A stretch of DNA of 34,849 nucleotides from Beijerinckiaceae bacterium (lineage in GTDB: Bacteria > Pseudomonadota > Alphaproteobacteria > Rhizobiales > Beijerinckiaceae), in NCBI GenBank assembly GCA_025458025.1, contig JALOTF010000026.1, forward strand, positions 1 through 34,849. The letters are read 5' to 3'. The notes beneath the pieces were generated by a model. The model was not told where the DNA came from and made no database searches. It saw nothing but the letters and a program-made list of their open reading frames with translations. This document shows positions 17,985-26,887 of the stretch, piece after piece. Within the stretch, counting starts at the first letter, position 1; each line of letters begins with the position of its first letter. A program made the position numbers and the translations under genes.

Positions 17985-19787
17985 ATGGCACCTCCCCTCA
18001 TCCAACTCACCGGTATCGGCATCACCTTTGGCGGAACCGCCCTTCTCGAAAAGGCGGATCTCTCCGTGGAGGCGGGCGAGCGCGTCTGCCTTGTAGGGCG
18101 CAATGGCTCCGGCAAATCCACGCTGCTGAAGATTGCGGCCGGCCTGATCGAAGCCGATTCGGGCACGCGATTCGTGCAGCCTGGCGCAACCATCCGCTAC
18201 CTGCCGCAAGAGCCGGATTTTTCTCAATTCGCCACGATCGAGGAGGCCGTGCTCGCGGGCCTTGGCCCCGGTGACGATCCCTACCCGGCCCAGACCCTGA
18301 TGGAAGCCCTCGGGCTTGATGGCTCGAAGCCGCCCGTGCCGCTCTCGGGCGGGGAAACGCGCCGCGTCGCGCTGGCGCAAACCCTCGCGCCCGATCCCGA
18401 TATCCTGATGCTCGACGAGCCCACCAACCATCTCGATCTGCCCAGCATTGAATGGCTGGAAGCCGAACTGAAATCGCGCAAAGGCGCCGTGGTTCTCATC
18501 AGCCATGACCGGCGCTTCCTCTCGAACCTCACCCGCGCAACCGTCTGGCTCGATCGCGGCGAAACGCAGCGCCTCAACGAGGGCTTCGCGAGTTTCGAGG
18601 CGTGGCGCGACAAGATCCTCGCCGAGGAGGAAGAGGCCCAGCACAAGCTTGGCCGGAAAATCGCAGATGAGGAGCACTGGCTGCGCTATGGCGTCACAGC
18701 ACGGCGCAAGCGCAATGTGCGCCGCCTCGAAGGCCTGCGCGCGTTAAGGCGCGAGAAGCGCGATTATCGCGGCGCGCAGGGCAAGGCCGAGATCGAAGCG
18801 GCGGAGGCGGAGAAATCCGGCACCCTCGTCATCGAGGCGAAGGGCCTCAACAAGGCCTATGGCGAGCGCGTGCTCGTGAAGGATTTCTCCATCCGGGTGC
18901 ATCGGGGTGATCGCATCGGCCTCGTCGGGGCCAATGGCGCAGGGAAAACAACGCTCGTGAACCTGCTGATCGGCAAGACCGAGGCGGATTCCGGCAGCCT
19001 GCGCCTCGGCGCGCGCATCGAACTCGCCTCGCTGGAGCAGAACCGCGACAGTCTCGACCCCAATTCCAGCGTCGCGGATATCCTCACCGGCGGCGGCTCG
19101 GATCAGGTGATGGTCGGCGGCAAGCCGCGCCATGTCGTGGGCTACATGAAGGACTTCCTGTTCCGCCCGGAACAGGCGCGCACCCCGTTGCGCGTGCTCT
19201 CCGGCGGTGAGCGCGCCCGGCTGATGCTCGCGCGGGCCCTTGCCTTGCCCTCTAACCTGCTGGTGCTGGACGAACCCACCAACGATCTCGACCTTGAAAC
19301 CATGGATGTGCTGCAGGATCTGCTGGCGGATTATTCCGGCACGGTGATCCTCATCAGCCATGATCGCGATTTCGTGGATCGCGTGGTGGATCGCGTGATC
19401 GTGCCAGGCGAGAACGGCCGCTGGGTCACCCATGCCGGCGGCTATTCCGACCTTCCGCCCGATGCCCTGCCCTCGACTCCACACCGTGAAGCGGAAACCC
19501 GTGGGAAGGCTACGCCCTCGGCCCCGGAGGCACCCAAGCCTGCGGCCAAGCGCAAGCTGAGCTTTCAGGAGAAACACCAGCTCGAAACTCTGCCCGGCGC
19601 GATGGAGAAAATCCGCGGCGTGATCGTGAAGCTGGAAGCAAAACTCGCCGATCCCGCACTTTACACGCGTGATCCCAAGACCTTCGCCGATGCCACCGCC
19701 CTGCTTGCCAAGGCGCAGACGGAACTGGCGGGCCTTGAGGATCGCTGGCTGGAGCTGGAAATCCTGCGGGAGGAACTGGGGGCCTAA
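17985..19787 (+). CDS. uup: ABC-F family ATPase (Uup type)
   Basis: This is a soluble twin-ATPase of the ABC-F family that acts on ribosomes or nucleic acid rather than as a transporter. The product is 600 residues. The first ATPase has Walker A GRNGSGKST (38-46), signature LSGGETRR and Walker B LMLDEPTNHLD. The second has GANGAGKTT, LSGGERAR and LVLDEPTNDLD. A charged linker joins them. The C-terminal ~80 residues (FQEKHQLETLPGAMEKI onward to LEDRWLELEILREEL) form a coiled coil typical of Uup, which distinguishes it from EttA. There are no membrane segments. The gene ends four bases into the convergent flavoprotein gene. Confidence 0.88.
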   Translation: MAPPLIQLTGIGITFGGTALLEKADLSVEAGERVCLVGRNGSGKSTLLKIAAGLIEADSGTRFVQPGATIRYLPQEPDFSQFATIEEAVLAGLGPGDDPYPAQTLMEALGLDGSKPPVPLSGGETRRVALAQTLAPDPDILMLDEPTNHLDLPSIEWLEAELKSRKGAVVLISHDRRFLSNLTRATVWLDRGETQRLNEGFASFEAWRDKILAEEEEAQHKLGRKIADEEHWLRYGVTARRKRNVRRLEGLRALRREKRDYRGAQGKAEIEAAEAEKSGTLVIEAKGLNKAYGERVLVKDFSIRVHRGDRIGLVGANGAGKTTLVNLLIGKTEADSGSLRLGARIELASLEQNRDSLDPNSSVADILTGGGSDQVMVGGKPRHVVGYMKDFLFRPEQARTPLRVLSGGERARLMLARALALPSNLLVLDEPTNDLDLETMDVLQDLLADYSGTVILISHDRDFVDRVVDRVIVPGENGRWVTHAGGYSDLPPDALPSTPHREAETRGKATPSAPEAPKPAAKRKLSFQEKHQLETLPGAMEKIRGVIVKLEAKLADPALYTRDPKTFADATALLAKAQTELAGLEDRWLELEILREELGA

Positions 19788-20998
19788 CGTGCCTTCAGCC
19801 AGCGGAGCATCCCCTCCGCGGCGGCGTTGCCCGTCGCGAAAGTTGCCTGCAGCAGGTAGCCGCCGGTCGGCGCGTCCCAATCGAGCATCTCACCGGCCAC
19901 GAAGGTGCCAGGCAAAGCCTTGAGCATGAAATCCTGCGTCAGCGCGTCAAAACGGACGCCACCAGCCGTGGAAATCGCCCGTTCCAGCCCCGCCATGCCG
20001 GTGATCGGCACCGGCACGCGCTTGATGCGTCGCGCCAGCCCCTGCGGGCCCTCCTCCGCGAGTTTCTGGCCCTCACGGAAGGCTGCCTCGTGCAACAGGC
20101 TGACCTGCACGGCGGAGAGCCCCGCGCCCTTACGCAGGCGGTTTGCGAGGCTGTCGCCCTTACGACCCTCAGCGAGCCGGCCGAGCAACGCGGAAGGCGT
20201 GAGATCGGGCCGGAAATCCAGCATCAAAGTCACCGGCCCCTGAGCCAGCGCCTCGCGGATGTGCGCGGACAGTGCATAAATCGCGCCACCCTCAATGCCC
20301 TTTTCAGTGACCACCGCTTCGCCGATCACGCCCCGCGAGCCGATCGCGAAATCCGTGCGCTTCAGCGGTTCGCCGGCCCTTTCGCGCATCTTCGCGGACC
20401 AATCGCAGAGCACGCCCGCATTGGAAGCGATCAGCGGCGCGACATCCACGCCCTTCGCGGCGAGCAATTTGGCCCAGCCGCCATCCGCACCGAGACGCGG
20501 CCAGCTTGCGCCGCCGAGGGTCAGCAGGGTCGCATCCGCCATCACCGAAACCGGGCCGGAGGGCGTGGTGAACAGCAGCGCGCCCGCCTCGTCCCAGCCC
20601 TGCCAATCATGCCGCAGCTTCAGCGTCACGCCCTTGGCTTCGAGCCGCGAAAGCCACGCGCGCAGCATGGGCGAGGCCTTCATCGCCTCGGGAAACACGC
20701 GACCGCTGGTGCCGATATAGGTGCGCTGACCGAGTTCGGCCGCGAAATCGCGCGTATCATCCGGCGAAAACACGCGAATGGCCTTCTCCAGCGCCTCCGG
20801 CAGATCCGGATAGCGAGACAGGAAGCGTTCCAGCGGCTCGGCATGAGTGAGGTTCAGCCCGCCGCGACCGGCCATCAGGAACTTGCGACCGGGCGACGGC
20901 ATGCGATCGAAAATAGTCACGGCATGGCCTGCGCCGGCAAGCCGATCCGCAGCCAGAAGCCCGGCCGGGCCGGCACCGACAATCGCGATATGGGTCAT
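19784..20998 (-). CDS. HI0933-like FAD-dependent flavoprotein (NAD(P)/FAD oxidoreductase)
   Basis: The predicted flavoprotein has 404 residues. The N-terminal dinucleotide fold IAIVGAGPAGLLAADRLAGA (residues ~3-22) binds FAD, followed by the family stretch GRKFLMAGRGGLNLTHAEP. A C-terminal FAD contact is in GTFVAGEMLDWDAPTGGYLL. This matches the HI0933/YhiN-like family and the shorter PP_4765-type subgroup of flavoproteins. The physiological reaction of the family is not established. The ATG at 20998 has AGGA upstream and lies eight bases after the rppH stop, so the two are probably co-transcribed. The 3' end overlaps uup by four bases. Confidence 0.85.
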   Translation of the reverse strand: MTHIAIVGAGPAGLLAADRLAGAGHAVTIFDRMPSPGRKFLMAGRGGLNLTHAEPLERFLSRYPDLPEALEKAIRVFSPDDTRDFAAELGQRTYIGTSGRVFPEAMKASPMLRAWLSRLEAKGVTLKLRHDWQGWDEAGALLFTTPSGPVSVMADATLLTLGGASWPRLGADGGWAKLLAAKGVDVAPLIASNAGVLCDWSAKMRERAGEPLKRTDFAIGSRGVIGEAVVTEKGIEGGAIYALSAHIREALAQGPVTLMLDFRPDLTPSALLGRLAEGRKGDSLANRLRKGAGLSAVQVSLLHEAAFREGQKLAEEGPQGLARRIKRVPVPITGMAGLERAISTAGGVRFDALTQDFMLKALPGTFVAGEMLDWDAPTGGYLLQATFATGNAAAEGMLRWLKAR

Positions 20999-21006
20999 GC
21001 TCAATC

Positions 21007-21597
21007 CTAGCCGCGCATACCGTAGGGGGCAAAGGCGGTGACGACCTTCTCATAGACGCCACGCTTGAAAGGCACGATCATCCCCGGCAGGTTTTCCAGC
21101 CGGTCCCAGCGCCAATCACCGAATTCCGGCCGATGGACGCCACCGCCGGGCGCATGCACGTTTATTTCGGCCTCATCGCCGGTGAAGCGGAAGGCGAACC
21201 ATTTCTGCGTCTGCCCGCGATAGCGGCCCTTGAGCGCGCGACCCATCACTTCCAGCGGCAATTCATAGCGATACCAGTCCGGTGCCTCGGCGATCAGTTC
21301 CACCGAGCGGATGTTGGTTTCCTCGTAGAGTTCACGCAAGGCGGCCTGCAACGGGTCTTCGCCGGGGTCGATACCGCCCTGCGGCATCTGCCAGGCATAG
21401 CCGCCCTCGTGGCCTGCACCCATCTTGTCCGTTCGGCGCTTGCCGACAAAGACCAGCCCCGCCGCATTGAACAGCGCGACGCCGACACAGGCGCGATAGG
21501 GGAGATTCGTGATGTCGCGAGCCATGGCCACTTTCTTCTTGTTTTTCTTTTTGGCCTTCCCGGGCCCAAAATCAATGTGGGAAAAGAGGGTTGCCAT
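21007..21597 (-). CDS. rppH: RNA pyrophosphohydrolase (Nudix)
   Basis: RppH removes pyrophosphate from 5'-triphosphorylated mRNA, which starts RNase E-dependent decay. The Nudix box [17 protein letters not shown] followed by YEETNI spans about residues 74-96 of the 196-residue reading, with the REXXEE core intact. Most homologues begin at the internal [15 protein letters not shown] (ATG at 21525, giving 172 residues). However, the upstream ATG at 21597 has a much better ribosome site (AGGGAAGAG), so the protein may carry a 24-residue, lysine-rich N-terminal extension. It follows the deacetylase gene by 26 bases in an apparent operon. Confidence 0.9.
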   Translation of the reverse strand: MATLFSHIDFGPGKAKKKNKKKVAMARDITNLPYRACVGVALFNAAGLVFVGKRRTDKMGAGHEGGYAWQMPQGGIDPGEDPLQAALRELYEETNIRSVELIAEAPDWYRYELPLEVMGRALKGRYRGQTQKWFAFRFTGDEAEINVHAPGGGVHRPEFGDWRWDRLENLPGMIVPFKRGVYEKVVTAFAPYGMRG

Positions 21598-21623
21598 GGC
21601 TTCTCTTCCCTTTTTATAGACCC

Positions 21624-22823
21624 TCAGGGCGCGCGCGCTCCGAGGACGGCACTCAGCGGTGCCACCACGATGTTGCGGCGGGCAAGATCGGCTTCCCAGT
21701 TGATCAGCGCTTCGATATTGGCCGAAAGCGCCGGCACGGTGATGATCGCGCGACCCTGCCGCTGGGCAATCGCCTCCGCTTCCTGCAGCAGGGTGGCGAT
21801 AGGACGCGAATTGCCGGTGGGGTCCATCGCGCGATCCGCCCGGAGAACCGGCAAGTTCGTGCGAGCGCCGACATCGCCAGCGACGCTGCGCGGGGTCGAG
21901 CCATCCTCAAGGAAAAGCAGCCCGCGCCGGGACATCTCGTCGAAAACCGGCTGAAGCGCCTGCGGCGTACTCAGCACCTTGCCGCCCATGTAATTCATCA
22001 GCCCGACATAGCCGGAAAAGCGCGTCATCAGCCAATGCAACCGCTCGATATTCTCCTTGGTGGCACCGCTGGCGCGCAGGGTATGCGGGCCGGGATCACT
22101 ATCCGGGAAATCGAAGGGCTCCATGGGAATCTGGAGCAGGATTTCGTGGCCGTCCCGCCGCGCGCGCATGACCTGAGCTTCGAGATCGCGGCCATAAGGC
22201 GCGAAAGCAAGGGTGAAATCACCCGACAGGCGGGTGATGGCATCGGTGGTCGTGCGCGCGCTGACGCCCACGCCCGTGAGCACCACGGCGATGCGCGGCT
22301 TCGAGGTGGCTGCGAAGGGGCGGGCATAAAGCTGGCGCGGGGCCGCACCATCCGCACCGACTTTCGGCAGCAGGCCCAGCGGAATGCGCTCGGTGATGCG
22401 CGGATCGGGCGCAGGAGCGAGCGCCAGGCGGTTCGTTTCGGGCGCAGCGGCATCCGGAACACGGATGACCGAGGCGCCGGGTGCCTGCCCGCCATTCTGG
22501 CGCACGACGCGAACACCGCTTTCGGTCTCGACCTGTGCGGCGCTGGATCGGGCACCATCGGGCGCAGGGGCGACCGGCACAGGCTCCTGAACCGGCACGC
22601 GCGGCGTGCGGTCAGCCATCGGCACCGCTTCGCCCCGCTCGATCGGCACAACCGCGACGGGCAAGCCCGCGCGACGGCTGGACTGGATGGCGGCATAGGT
22701 GAGGAAAACGGCGATTCCCGCGCAGACAATGGCCAGCAGCACCCGGCGCACGGGAAAACCTTTCGGCTTCCCGGCCGCTTTCGGCTTCACGCCGAGCGGT
22801 GTTGCGAGGCTTTCGAACGCCAT
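21624..22823 (-). CDS. Divergent polysaccharide deacetylase family protein
   Basis: This 399-residue protein has a short cytoplasmic N-terminus, one membrane anchor at about residues 27-46 ([19 protein letters not shown]), a long Pro/Ala-rich linker, and a C-terminal domain from about residue 175 ([18 protein letters not shown]). The domain matches the divergent polysaccharide deacetylase family (Polysacc_deac_2, YibQ-like). The motif [20 protein letters not shown] is characteristic. The family's activity is unproven. Its usual place between ctpA and rppH in related bacteria, together with the envC gene nearby, hints at an envelope role. A terminator separates it from ctpA. Confidence 0.85.
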   Translation of the reverse strand: MAFESLATPLGVKPKAAGKPKGFPVRRVLLAIVCAGIAVFLTYAAIQSSRRAGLPVAVVPIERGEAVPMADRTPRVPVQEPVPVAPAPDGARSSAAQVETESGVRVVRQNGGQAPGASVIRVPDAAAPETNRLALAPAPDPRITERIPLGLLPKVGADGAAPRQLYARPFAATSKPRIAVVLTGVGVSARTTTDAITRLSGDFTLAFAPYGRDLEAQVMRARRDGHEILLQIPMEPFDFPDSDPGPHTLRASGATKENIERLHWLMTRFSGYVGLMNYMGGKVLSTPQALQPVFDEMSRRGLLFLEDGSTPRSVAGDVGARTNLPVLRADRAMDPTGNSRPIATLLQEAEAIAQRQGRAIITVPALSANIEALINWEADLARRNIVVAPLSAVLGARAP

Positions 22824-22947
22824 AGGACTCCCGTCGCAGCTCCTGCGCCAAGGGACGCAGGGATGCTTCCAACCTCAAGTGGTAAAGAGCCGTGGTTAAC
22901 GTGGCTTTAAGGTCGAGGCCTTCTGGCCACAATTTCTGCCCCGAAAC

Positions 22948-22979
22948 GAGAAAAAGGCCCGCTCCCGGGGAGCAGGCCT
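22948..22979 (-). terminator. Intrinsic terminator of the rsfS-rlmH-envC-ctpA unit
   Basis: AGGCC and GCTCC pair with GGAGC and GGCCT (22955-22979, one C/A mismatch, loop CGG). Read on the - strand the stem is followed by TTTTTCTC. It lies 39 bases after the ctpA stop and ends that operon before the deacetylase gene. Confidence 0.8.
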
Positions 22980-23018
22980 CATCTCTGGCATAACCGCAGA
23001 CAATCGCGGATTAATGCA

Positions 23019-24389
23019 TCAGTTCTTCTTTTCAGCCGGTTTGCCGATATTAGCGCGTGCCTCGGGCTTCGCAGGCTTCGGCGACACGGTGACGCCCTCG
23101 CCCGGATTCTCGCGGGACACTTCCCCACGCAGGAACTTCGCCGCCCAGATGATCTGGGTGTCCTTGGCGCGATCGGTCGGGACATAGCCGGACGAACCGC
23201 CCTGCTCTTCCTCGTTGACCTTGATATGGCCGCGGATGGAGCTTTCACCCTTGATCTCGTAGCGGGCGCGCTCTGCTTCCGGCACATCCTGCTGCACGAT
23301 GAAATCCGGGTTGATGCCCTTGCCCTGAATGGAGCGGCCCGACGGCGTGTAATAAAGCTGCGTCGTGAGCTTCAGCGCGAAATTGCCGCGCATCTGGAAG
23401 ATCGACTGCACCGAGCCCTTGCCGAAGGAGCGGGTTCCGACAATCGTCGCGCGCTCCTGATCCTGCAGCGCGCCGGCCACGATCTCCGAAGCAGAGGCCG
23501 AGCCACCATTGATGAGCACGACCACCTTCTTGCCGTTGGTGATGTCGCCAGGCTTGGCCAGCGCACGGCTGGTCTGGTCCGTCGTCTTGCCGCGCGTGGA
23601 GACGATCTCGCCACCTTCGAGGAAGCTGTCTGCGACAAAGATCGCCTGATCCAGCAGGCCACCCGGATTGTTGCGGAGGTCGAGGATGAAGCCCTTCAGC
23701 TTGTCATTCCCGATTTCGCTGGTGAGACGGGCGATTTCCTTCTTCAGGCCCTCATTGGTCTGCTCGTTAAAGGAGCCGATGCGGAGATAGCCGATATCGT
23801 CGCCTTCCTTCTGGGCGCGCACGACCGGCGGCCGGATAATGTCACGCACGATGGTCACATCCACCGTGTCGCGCTTGTTGCGCAGCAGCTTCAGCTTCAC
23901 TTCCGTGCCGCGCGGGCCCTTCATCTTGTCGACGGCCTGGCTGAGGGTGAGCCCCTGCACCTGCTCCTCGTTGATGTGGGTGATGAGGTCATTCGCCTGA
24001 ATGCCGGCCTTGGCAGCGGGCGATTCATCAAACGGCGTCACGACCTTCACGAGGCCTTCTTCCATCTGCACCTCGATGCCAAGCCCGCCGAACTCGCCGC
24101 GGGTCTGCTGCTGCATCTCGAGGTTGGATTTCTGGTCGAGGAAGCTCGAATGCGGATCAAGCGACTGCACCATCCCGTTGATGGCGGCCTCGATCAGCTT
24201 CGCCTCGTCGGGCTTGTCCACGTAATCCGAACGGATCTTGTCGAAGACTTCGCCGAACAAAGTCAGGCGGCGATAGGTGTCGGACGCGGCCGCATTCGCC
24301 GACATGCTGAGCCGCACTTCGTCGATTGTCACGAGCGCGAGGGCGCCCAGCGCGACACCGGAAAGGAAGAGAGGAATTTTGCGCATCAT
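23019..24389 (-). CDS. ctpA: C-terminal processing serine protease (S41 family)
   Basis: CtpA is an exported PDZ-containing protease of the S41A group that cuts proteins near their C-termini and often works on cell-wall hydrolases. The product is 456 residues. An N-terminal signal or anchor (IPLFLSGVALGALALVTI) comes first, then a helical region with DYVDKPDEAKLIEAAINGM. A PDZ domain begins near FGGLGIEVQMEEGLVKVV, and the catalytic core contains the serine in NGGSASASEIVAGAL and the lysine in RSFGKGSVQ. The tail is Lys/Pro-rich. The start ATG at 24389 overlaps the envC stop; a second ATG is at 24386. The gene is coupled to the EnvC-like gene. Confidence 0.92.
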   Translation of the reverse strand: MMRKIPLFLSGVALGALALVTIDEVRLSMSANAAASDTYRRLTLFGEVFDKIRSDYVDKPDEAKLIEAAINGMVQSLDPHSSFLDQKSNLEMQQQTRGEFGGLGIEVQMEEGLVKVVTPFDESPAAKAGIQANDLITHINEEQVQGLTLSQAVDKMKGPRGTEVKLKLLRNKRDTVDVTIVRDIIRPPVVRAQKEGDDIGYLRIGSFNEQTNEGLKKEIARLTSEIGNDKLKGFILDLRNNPGGLLDQAIFVADSFLEGGEIVSTRGKTTDQTSRALAKPGDITNGKKVVVLINGGSASASEIVAGALQDQERATIVGTRSFGKGSVQSIFQMRGNFALKLTTQLYYTPSGRSIQGKGINPDFIVQQDVPEAERARYEIKGESSIRGHIKVNEEEQGGSSGYVPTDRAKDTQIIWAAKFLRGEVSRENPGEGVTVSPKPAKPEARANIGKPAEKKN

Positions 24390-25714
24390 CCGCGGGCCTT
24401 TTCGGCTGATTGGGGTAGCCACCAGGGGGCCGGATCAACCGGCGAACCATCTTTTCGGAACTCAACGTAAAGCGAGGGCCGCGAAGACGCAACGTTCTCG
24501 CCCGGTGTTATGGCAGGAGAAAGGCCAAGATTTCCCAGCGGTTCTCCTGCCAGCACAAATTGCCCGATCTCGACCGAAAGGCGACCCAGCCCCGCCATCA
24601 CAATGTGGTGACCGGCACCGACATTGAGAATGATGAGCTGGCCATAGCCGCGATAGGGCCCGGCGAAATGCACCCAGGCATCGGCGGGGGCGACCACGGT
24701 CGCATCGCGGATCGACTGGATGGTGATGCCACGCTCCGTGCCACCCACGCCATCGGGCTGGCCGAACTGGCGAATGATGCTGCCGGAAACCGGCATGGCC
24801 ACCTGCCCGCGCATTTCCGCGAAGGAGCGGCGCGGCTGCAGGCGGCTGCCCGCCGGCGCATTGGCCTGAAGGCTCGCGACCTGCTCCGCCCCGCGCGCGG
24901 GCGGCGGCGCGCGGCGCGCGAATTCCACCGCCTGCGGAGAGCCCACGATCTCGTTTTCACTGCGCGAGATCAGATCTCGTAAGGAACGCGCCTCACGCGA
25001 AAGGCTCGCGACCTTTTGCTTTTCGGCCTCAAGCTGCGTGCGGTTGAGGCCGATCTGCTTCTGGCGGCTATCGATCAGCTCGGCGAGACGCGTGCGCTCC
25101 GCTGCGATCTGATCGCGATCCCGCGCAAGACGGGCACGGGTATTTGTGGCCTCGCGGCGCAGATCGACAAGGCTCCTGAGGTCTTTCACGAGCGCGAGGG
25201 CTTCCTCGCGCAGTTCCGGCACCACGGCGCCCAGCAGGATCGCAGCGCGCATGGACGAGAGCACATCCTCCGGCGCAACCAGCAACGCGGGGGGCGCACG
25301 GCGACCGATGCGCTGCATTGCCGCGAGCACCTCCACCGTCACCCGCTCGCGTGCGATGAGCGAAAGCCGCAGCGCACTTTCCTGCGCTGTCAGGGTTTCG
25401 AGGCGACCTTCAGCCTCGGCCATGCGATCTTCAGCCGCACGCACCTTGCGCGCGACATCCACCAGCTGGCCGCGCATGGCCTGCGCTTCGTTCGAGAGGT
25501 TCTCGATCTCGTATCCCAGCCGCTTCTGCTCGAAGGTGGAACGCTCGATCTCGCGCTCGACACCCTGAAGCTTGTCGGTACCCTGCGTTGGCGCGGGCTT
25601 CTCAGGAGCCTGCGCAAACGCCATCGGCAGCACGAGGCCCAGAATGGCGCAAACGGGAACGATGCGATGCCGAATCACGCGCAAAGCCGGCTCCTCTCCC
25701 CGCCCCGTTTGCAT
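24386..25714 (-). CDS. envC: EnvC-like murein hydrolase activator (coiled coil plus degenerate LytM)
   Basis: The 442-residue exported protein has an N-terminal hydrophobic signal (IVPVCAILGLVLPMAFAQA), a long coiled coil (about 50-250, from LQGVEREIERSTFEQKRLG onward) and a C-terminal LytM/M23 domain. The zinc ligands of active M23 enzymes are missing: ERGITIQS takes the place of the HxGxD site, and the final HxH is PSLYVEFRKDG, as in EnvC. This suggests it activates amidases during cell separation rather than cutting murein itself. The ATG at 25714 overlaps the rlmH stop (TAATG) but lacks a ribosome site. A GTG at 25678 with AGAGGAG upstream is a credible alternative and gives a better signal peptide. 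Confidence 0.87.
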   Translation of the reverse strand: MQTGRGEEPALRVIRHRIVPVCAILGLVLPMAFAQAPEKPAPTQGTDKLQGVEREIERSTFEQKRLGYEIENLSNEAQAMRGQLVDVARKVRAAEDRMAEAEGRLETLTAQESALRLSLIARERVTVEVLAAMQRIGRRAPPALLVAPEDVLSSMRAAILLGAVVPELREEALALVKDLRSLVDLRREATNTRARLARDRDQIAAERTRLAELIDSRQKQIGLNRTQLEAEKQKVASLSREARSLRDLISRSENEIVGSPQAVEFARRAPPPARGAEQVASLQANAPAGSRLQPRRSFAEMRGQVAMPVSGSIIRQFGQPDGVGGTERGITIQSIRDATVVAPADAWVHFAGPYRGYGQLIILNVGAGHHIVMAGLGRLSVEIGQFVLAGEPLGNLGLSPAITPGENVASSRPSLYVEFRKDGSPVDPAPWWLPQSAEKARG

Positions 25715-26196
25715 TATGCCCGGTGATAGGGGTGACCGGCAAGGATGGTCGCCGCGCGGTACAGTTGCTCGGCTACGAGCACCCGCACGATCTGGTGCGG
25801 CAGGGTCATCCGCCCGAAGGACAGCGAAAGATCAGCCTCGCGCACGAGATCGGGCGCAAGTCCATCCGCCCCGCCAATGATGAAAGCCGCGCCGGCGCGG
25901 TTCTCCGCCCGCCAATCGCCGATGCGGCGCGCGAAAGCCGGGCTTTCGAGGCTTTGGCCGCGCTCATCGAACACAATGCGCGCATAACTCTCGGGAATCG
26001 CCGCGCTGATCGCCATGGCCTCCTCGGCCTTGCGATCCTCATCGCGGCGCGCCGCACTCTCGGAAAGTTCCACCACGCGGATGCCATCGAGGCCCAACGG
26101 GCGCGCCGTGGGCCGGAAGCGTTCGAGATAGCGGTTCGCGAGTTCGCGCTCGGGCCCGGCCTTCATGCGCCCGATCGCCACGAGATCGATCTTCAC
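25714..26196 (-). CDS. rlmH: 23S rRNA (pseudouridine1915-N3)-methyltransferase
   Basis: RlmH is a SPOUT methyltransferase that modifies pseudouridine 1915 in helix 69 of 23S rRNA on assembled 70S ribosomes. The product is 160 residues, usual for the family. The knot SAM-binding motif is AAFIIGGADGLAPDL, and the conserved C-terminal end is LPHQIVRVLVAEQLYRA ... HPYHRA. The start is GTG at 26196, twelve bases after the rsfS stop. The rsfS-rlmH order is very widely conserved and links ribosome silencing with large-subunit maturation. Confidence 0.95.
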   Translation of the reverse strand: MKIDLVAIGRMKAGPERELANRYLERFRPTARPLGLDGIRVVELSESAARRDEDRKAEEAMAISAAIPESYARIVFDERGQSLESPAFARRIGDWRAENRAGAAFIIGGADGLAPDLVREADLSLSFGRMTLPHQIVRVLVAEQLYRAATILAGHPYHRA

Positions 26197-26208
26197 GAGC
26201 AGTATCGC

Positions 26209-26799
26209 TCAGCGCGGAGCGGCGCTTTTGCGGGGCGCGGCACGGGTCGCCGGCTTGCGGACCGGGGCACGGCGCGGCTTCGGCTCATCCTCGGCATCGC
26301 CAGCGGATTCCGCCACGACCTTGCGCACGCGCTTCGGCTTTTCGGCCTCCGCAGGAGGCTCGCCTTCGAGCGGACGCCCCATGCCCCAGAGCTTCTCCAA
26401 ATTGTAGAAGCCCCGCACCTCGGGCCGAAAGAGATGCACGATAATATCGCCCGTATCGATGAGCACCCAATCGCAGACCGGCATACCTTCCACCCGCGGC
26501 GCCGGCTGGCCCAGCTCCTTCAGCGACGACATGATGCGCTCGGCAATGGCACCGACATGCCGATCCGATCGACCGGACGCGACGATCATCGCATCGGCAA
26601 TCGAGGTCTTTCCGGCAAGGTCGAGGGTCACGATGTCCTCAGCCTTGGCATCGTCGATCACGAGATGCAGCTTTTCGAGGAGGGCCGCAGGCGCAAGAGG
26701 CGCTGCGCGGCGCGCGGTTGCGGGTTTGGACCCGGCTTCGGGCTTCGTGGTCAGGGTTCCGGTCTCCGGTTGCAGCCAGATGCACTGGCCATGTCTCAC
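26209..26799 (-). CDS. rsfS: Ribosome silencing factor RsfS with long basic tail
   Basis: RsfS binds ribosomal protein L14 and blocks subunit joining when nutrients are short. The core is recognisable from LHLVIDDAKAEDIVTLDL through IADAMIVASGRSDRHVGAIA to GFYNLEKLWG. The protein is 196 residues, long for a family usually about 105-150. About 38 residues precede the core and about 50 follow it; the tail is rich in Lys, Arg, Pro and Ala (PKRVRKVVA ... APRKSAAPR). The start is GTG at 26799 with AGGA seven bases upstream. The basic tail may add rRNA contacts, which is inference only. Confidence 0.92.
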   Translation of the reverse strand: MRHGQCIWLQPETGTLTTKPEAGSKPATARRAAPLAPAALLEKLHLVIDDAKAEDIVTLDLAGKTSIADAMIVASGRSDRHVGAIAERIMSSLKELGQPAPRVEGMPVCDWVLIDTGDIIVHLFRPEVRGFYNLEKLWGMGRPLEGEPPAEAEKPKRVRKVVAESAGDAEDEPKPRRAPVRKPATRAAPRKSAAPR

Positions 26800-26887
26800 G
26801 GCGATTCCTGCGCCCTGCAGCGCTGAAATTCAAGCCGGAAATGGCTTCGTGCGCATCTTGATCGGCGTTTTGCCGGCTTGTCGGCCG

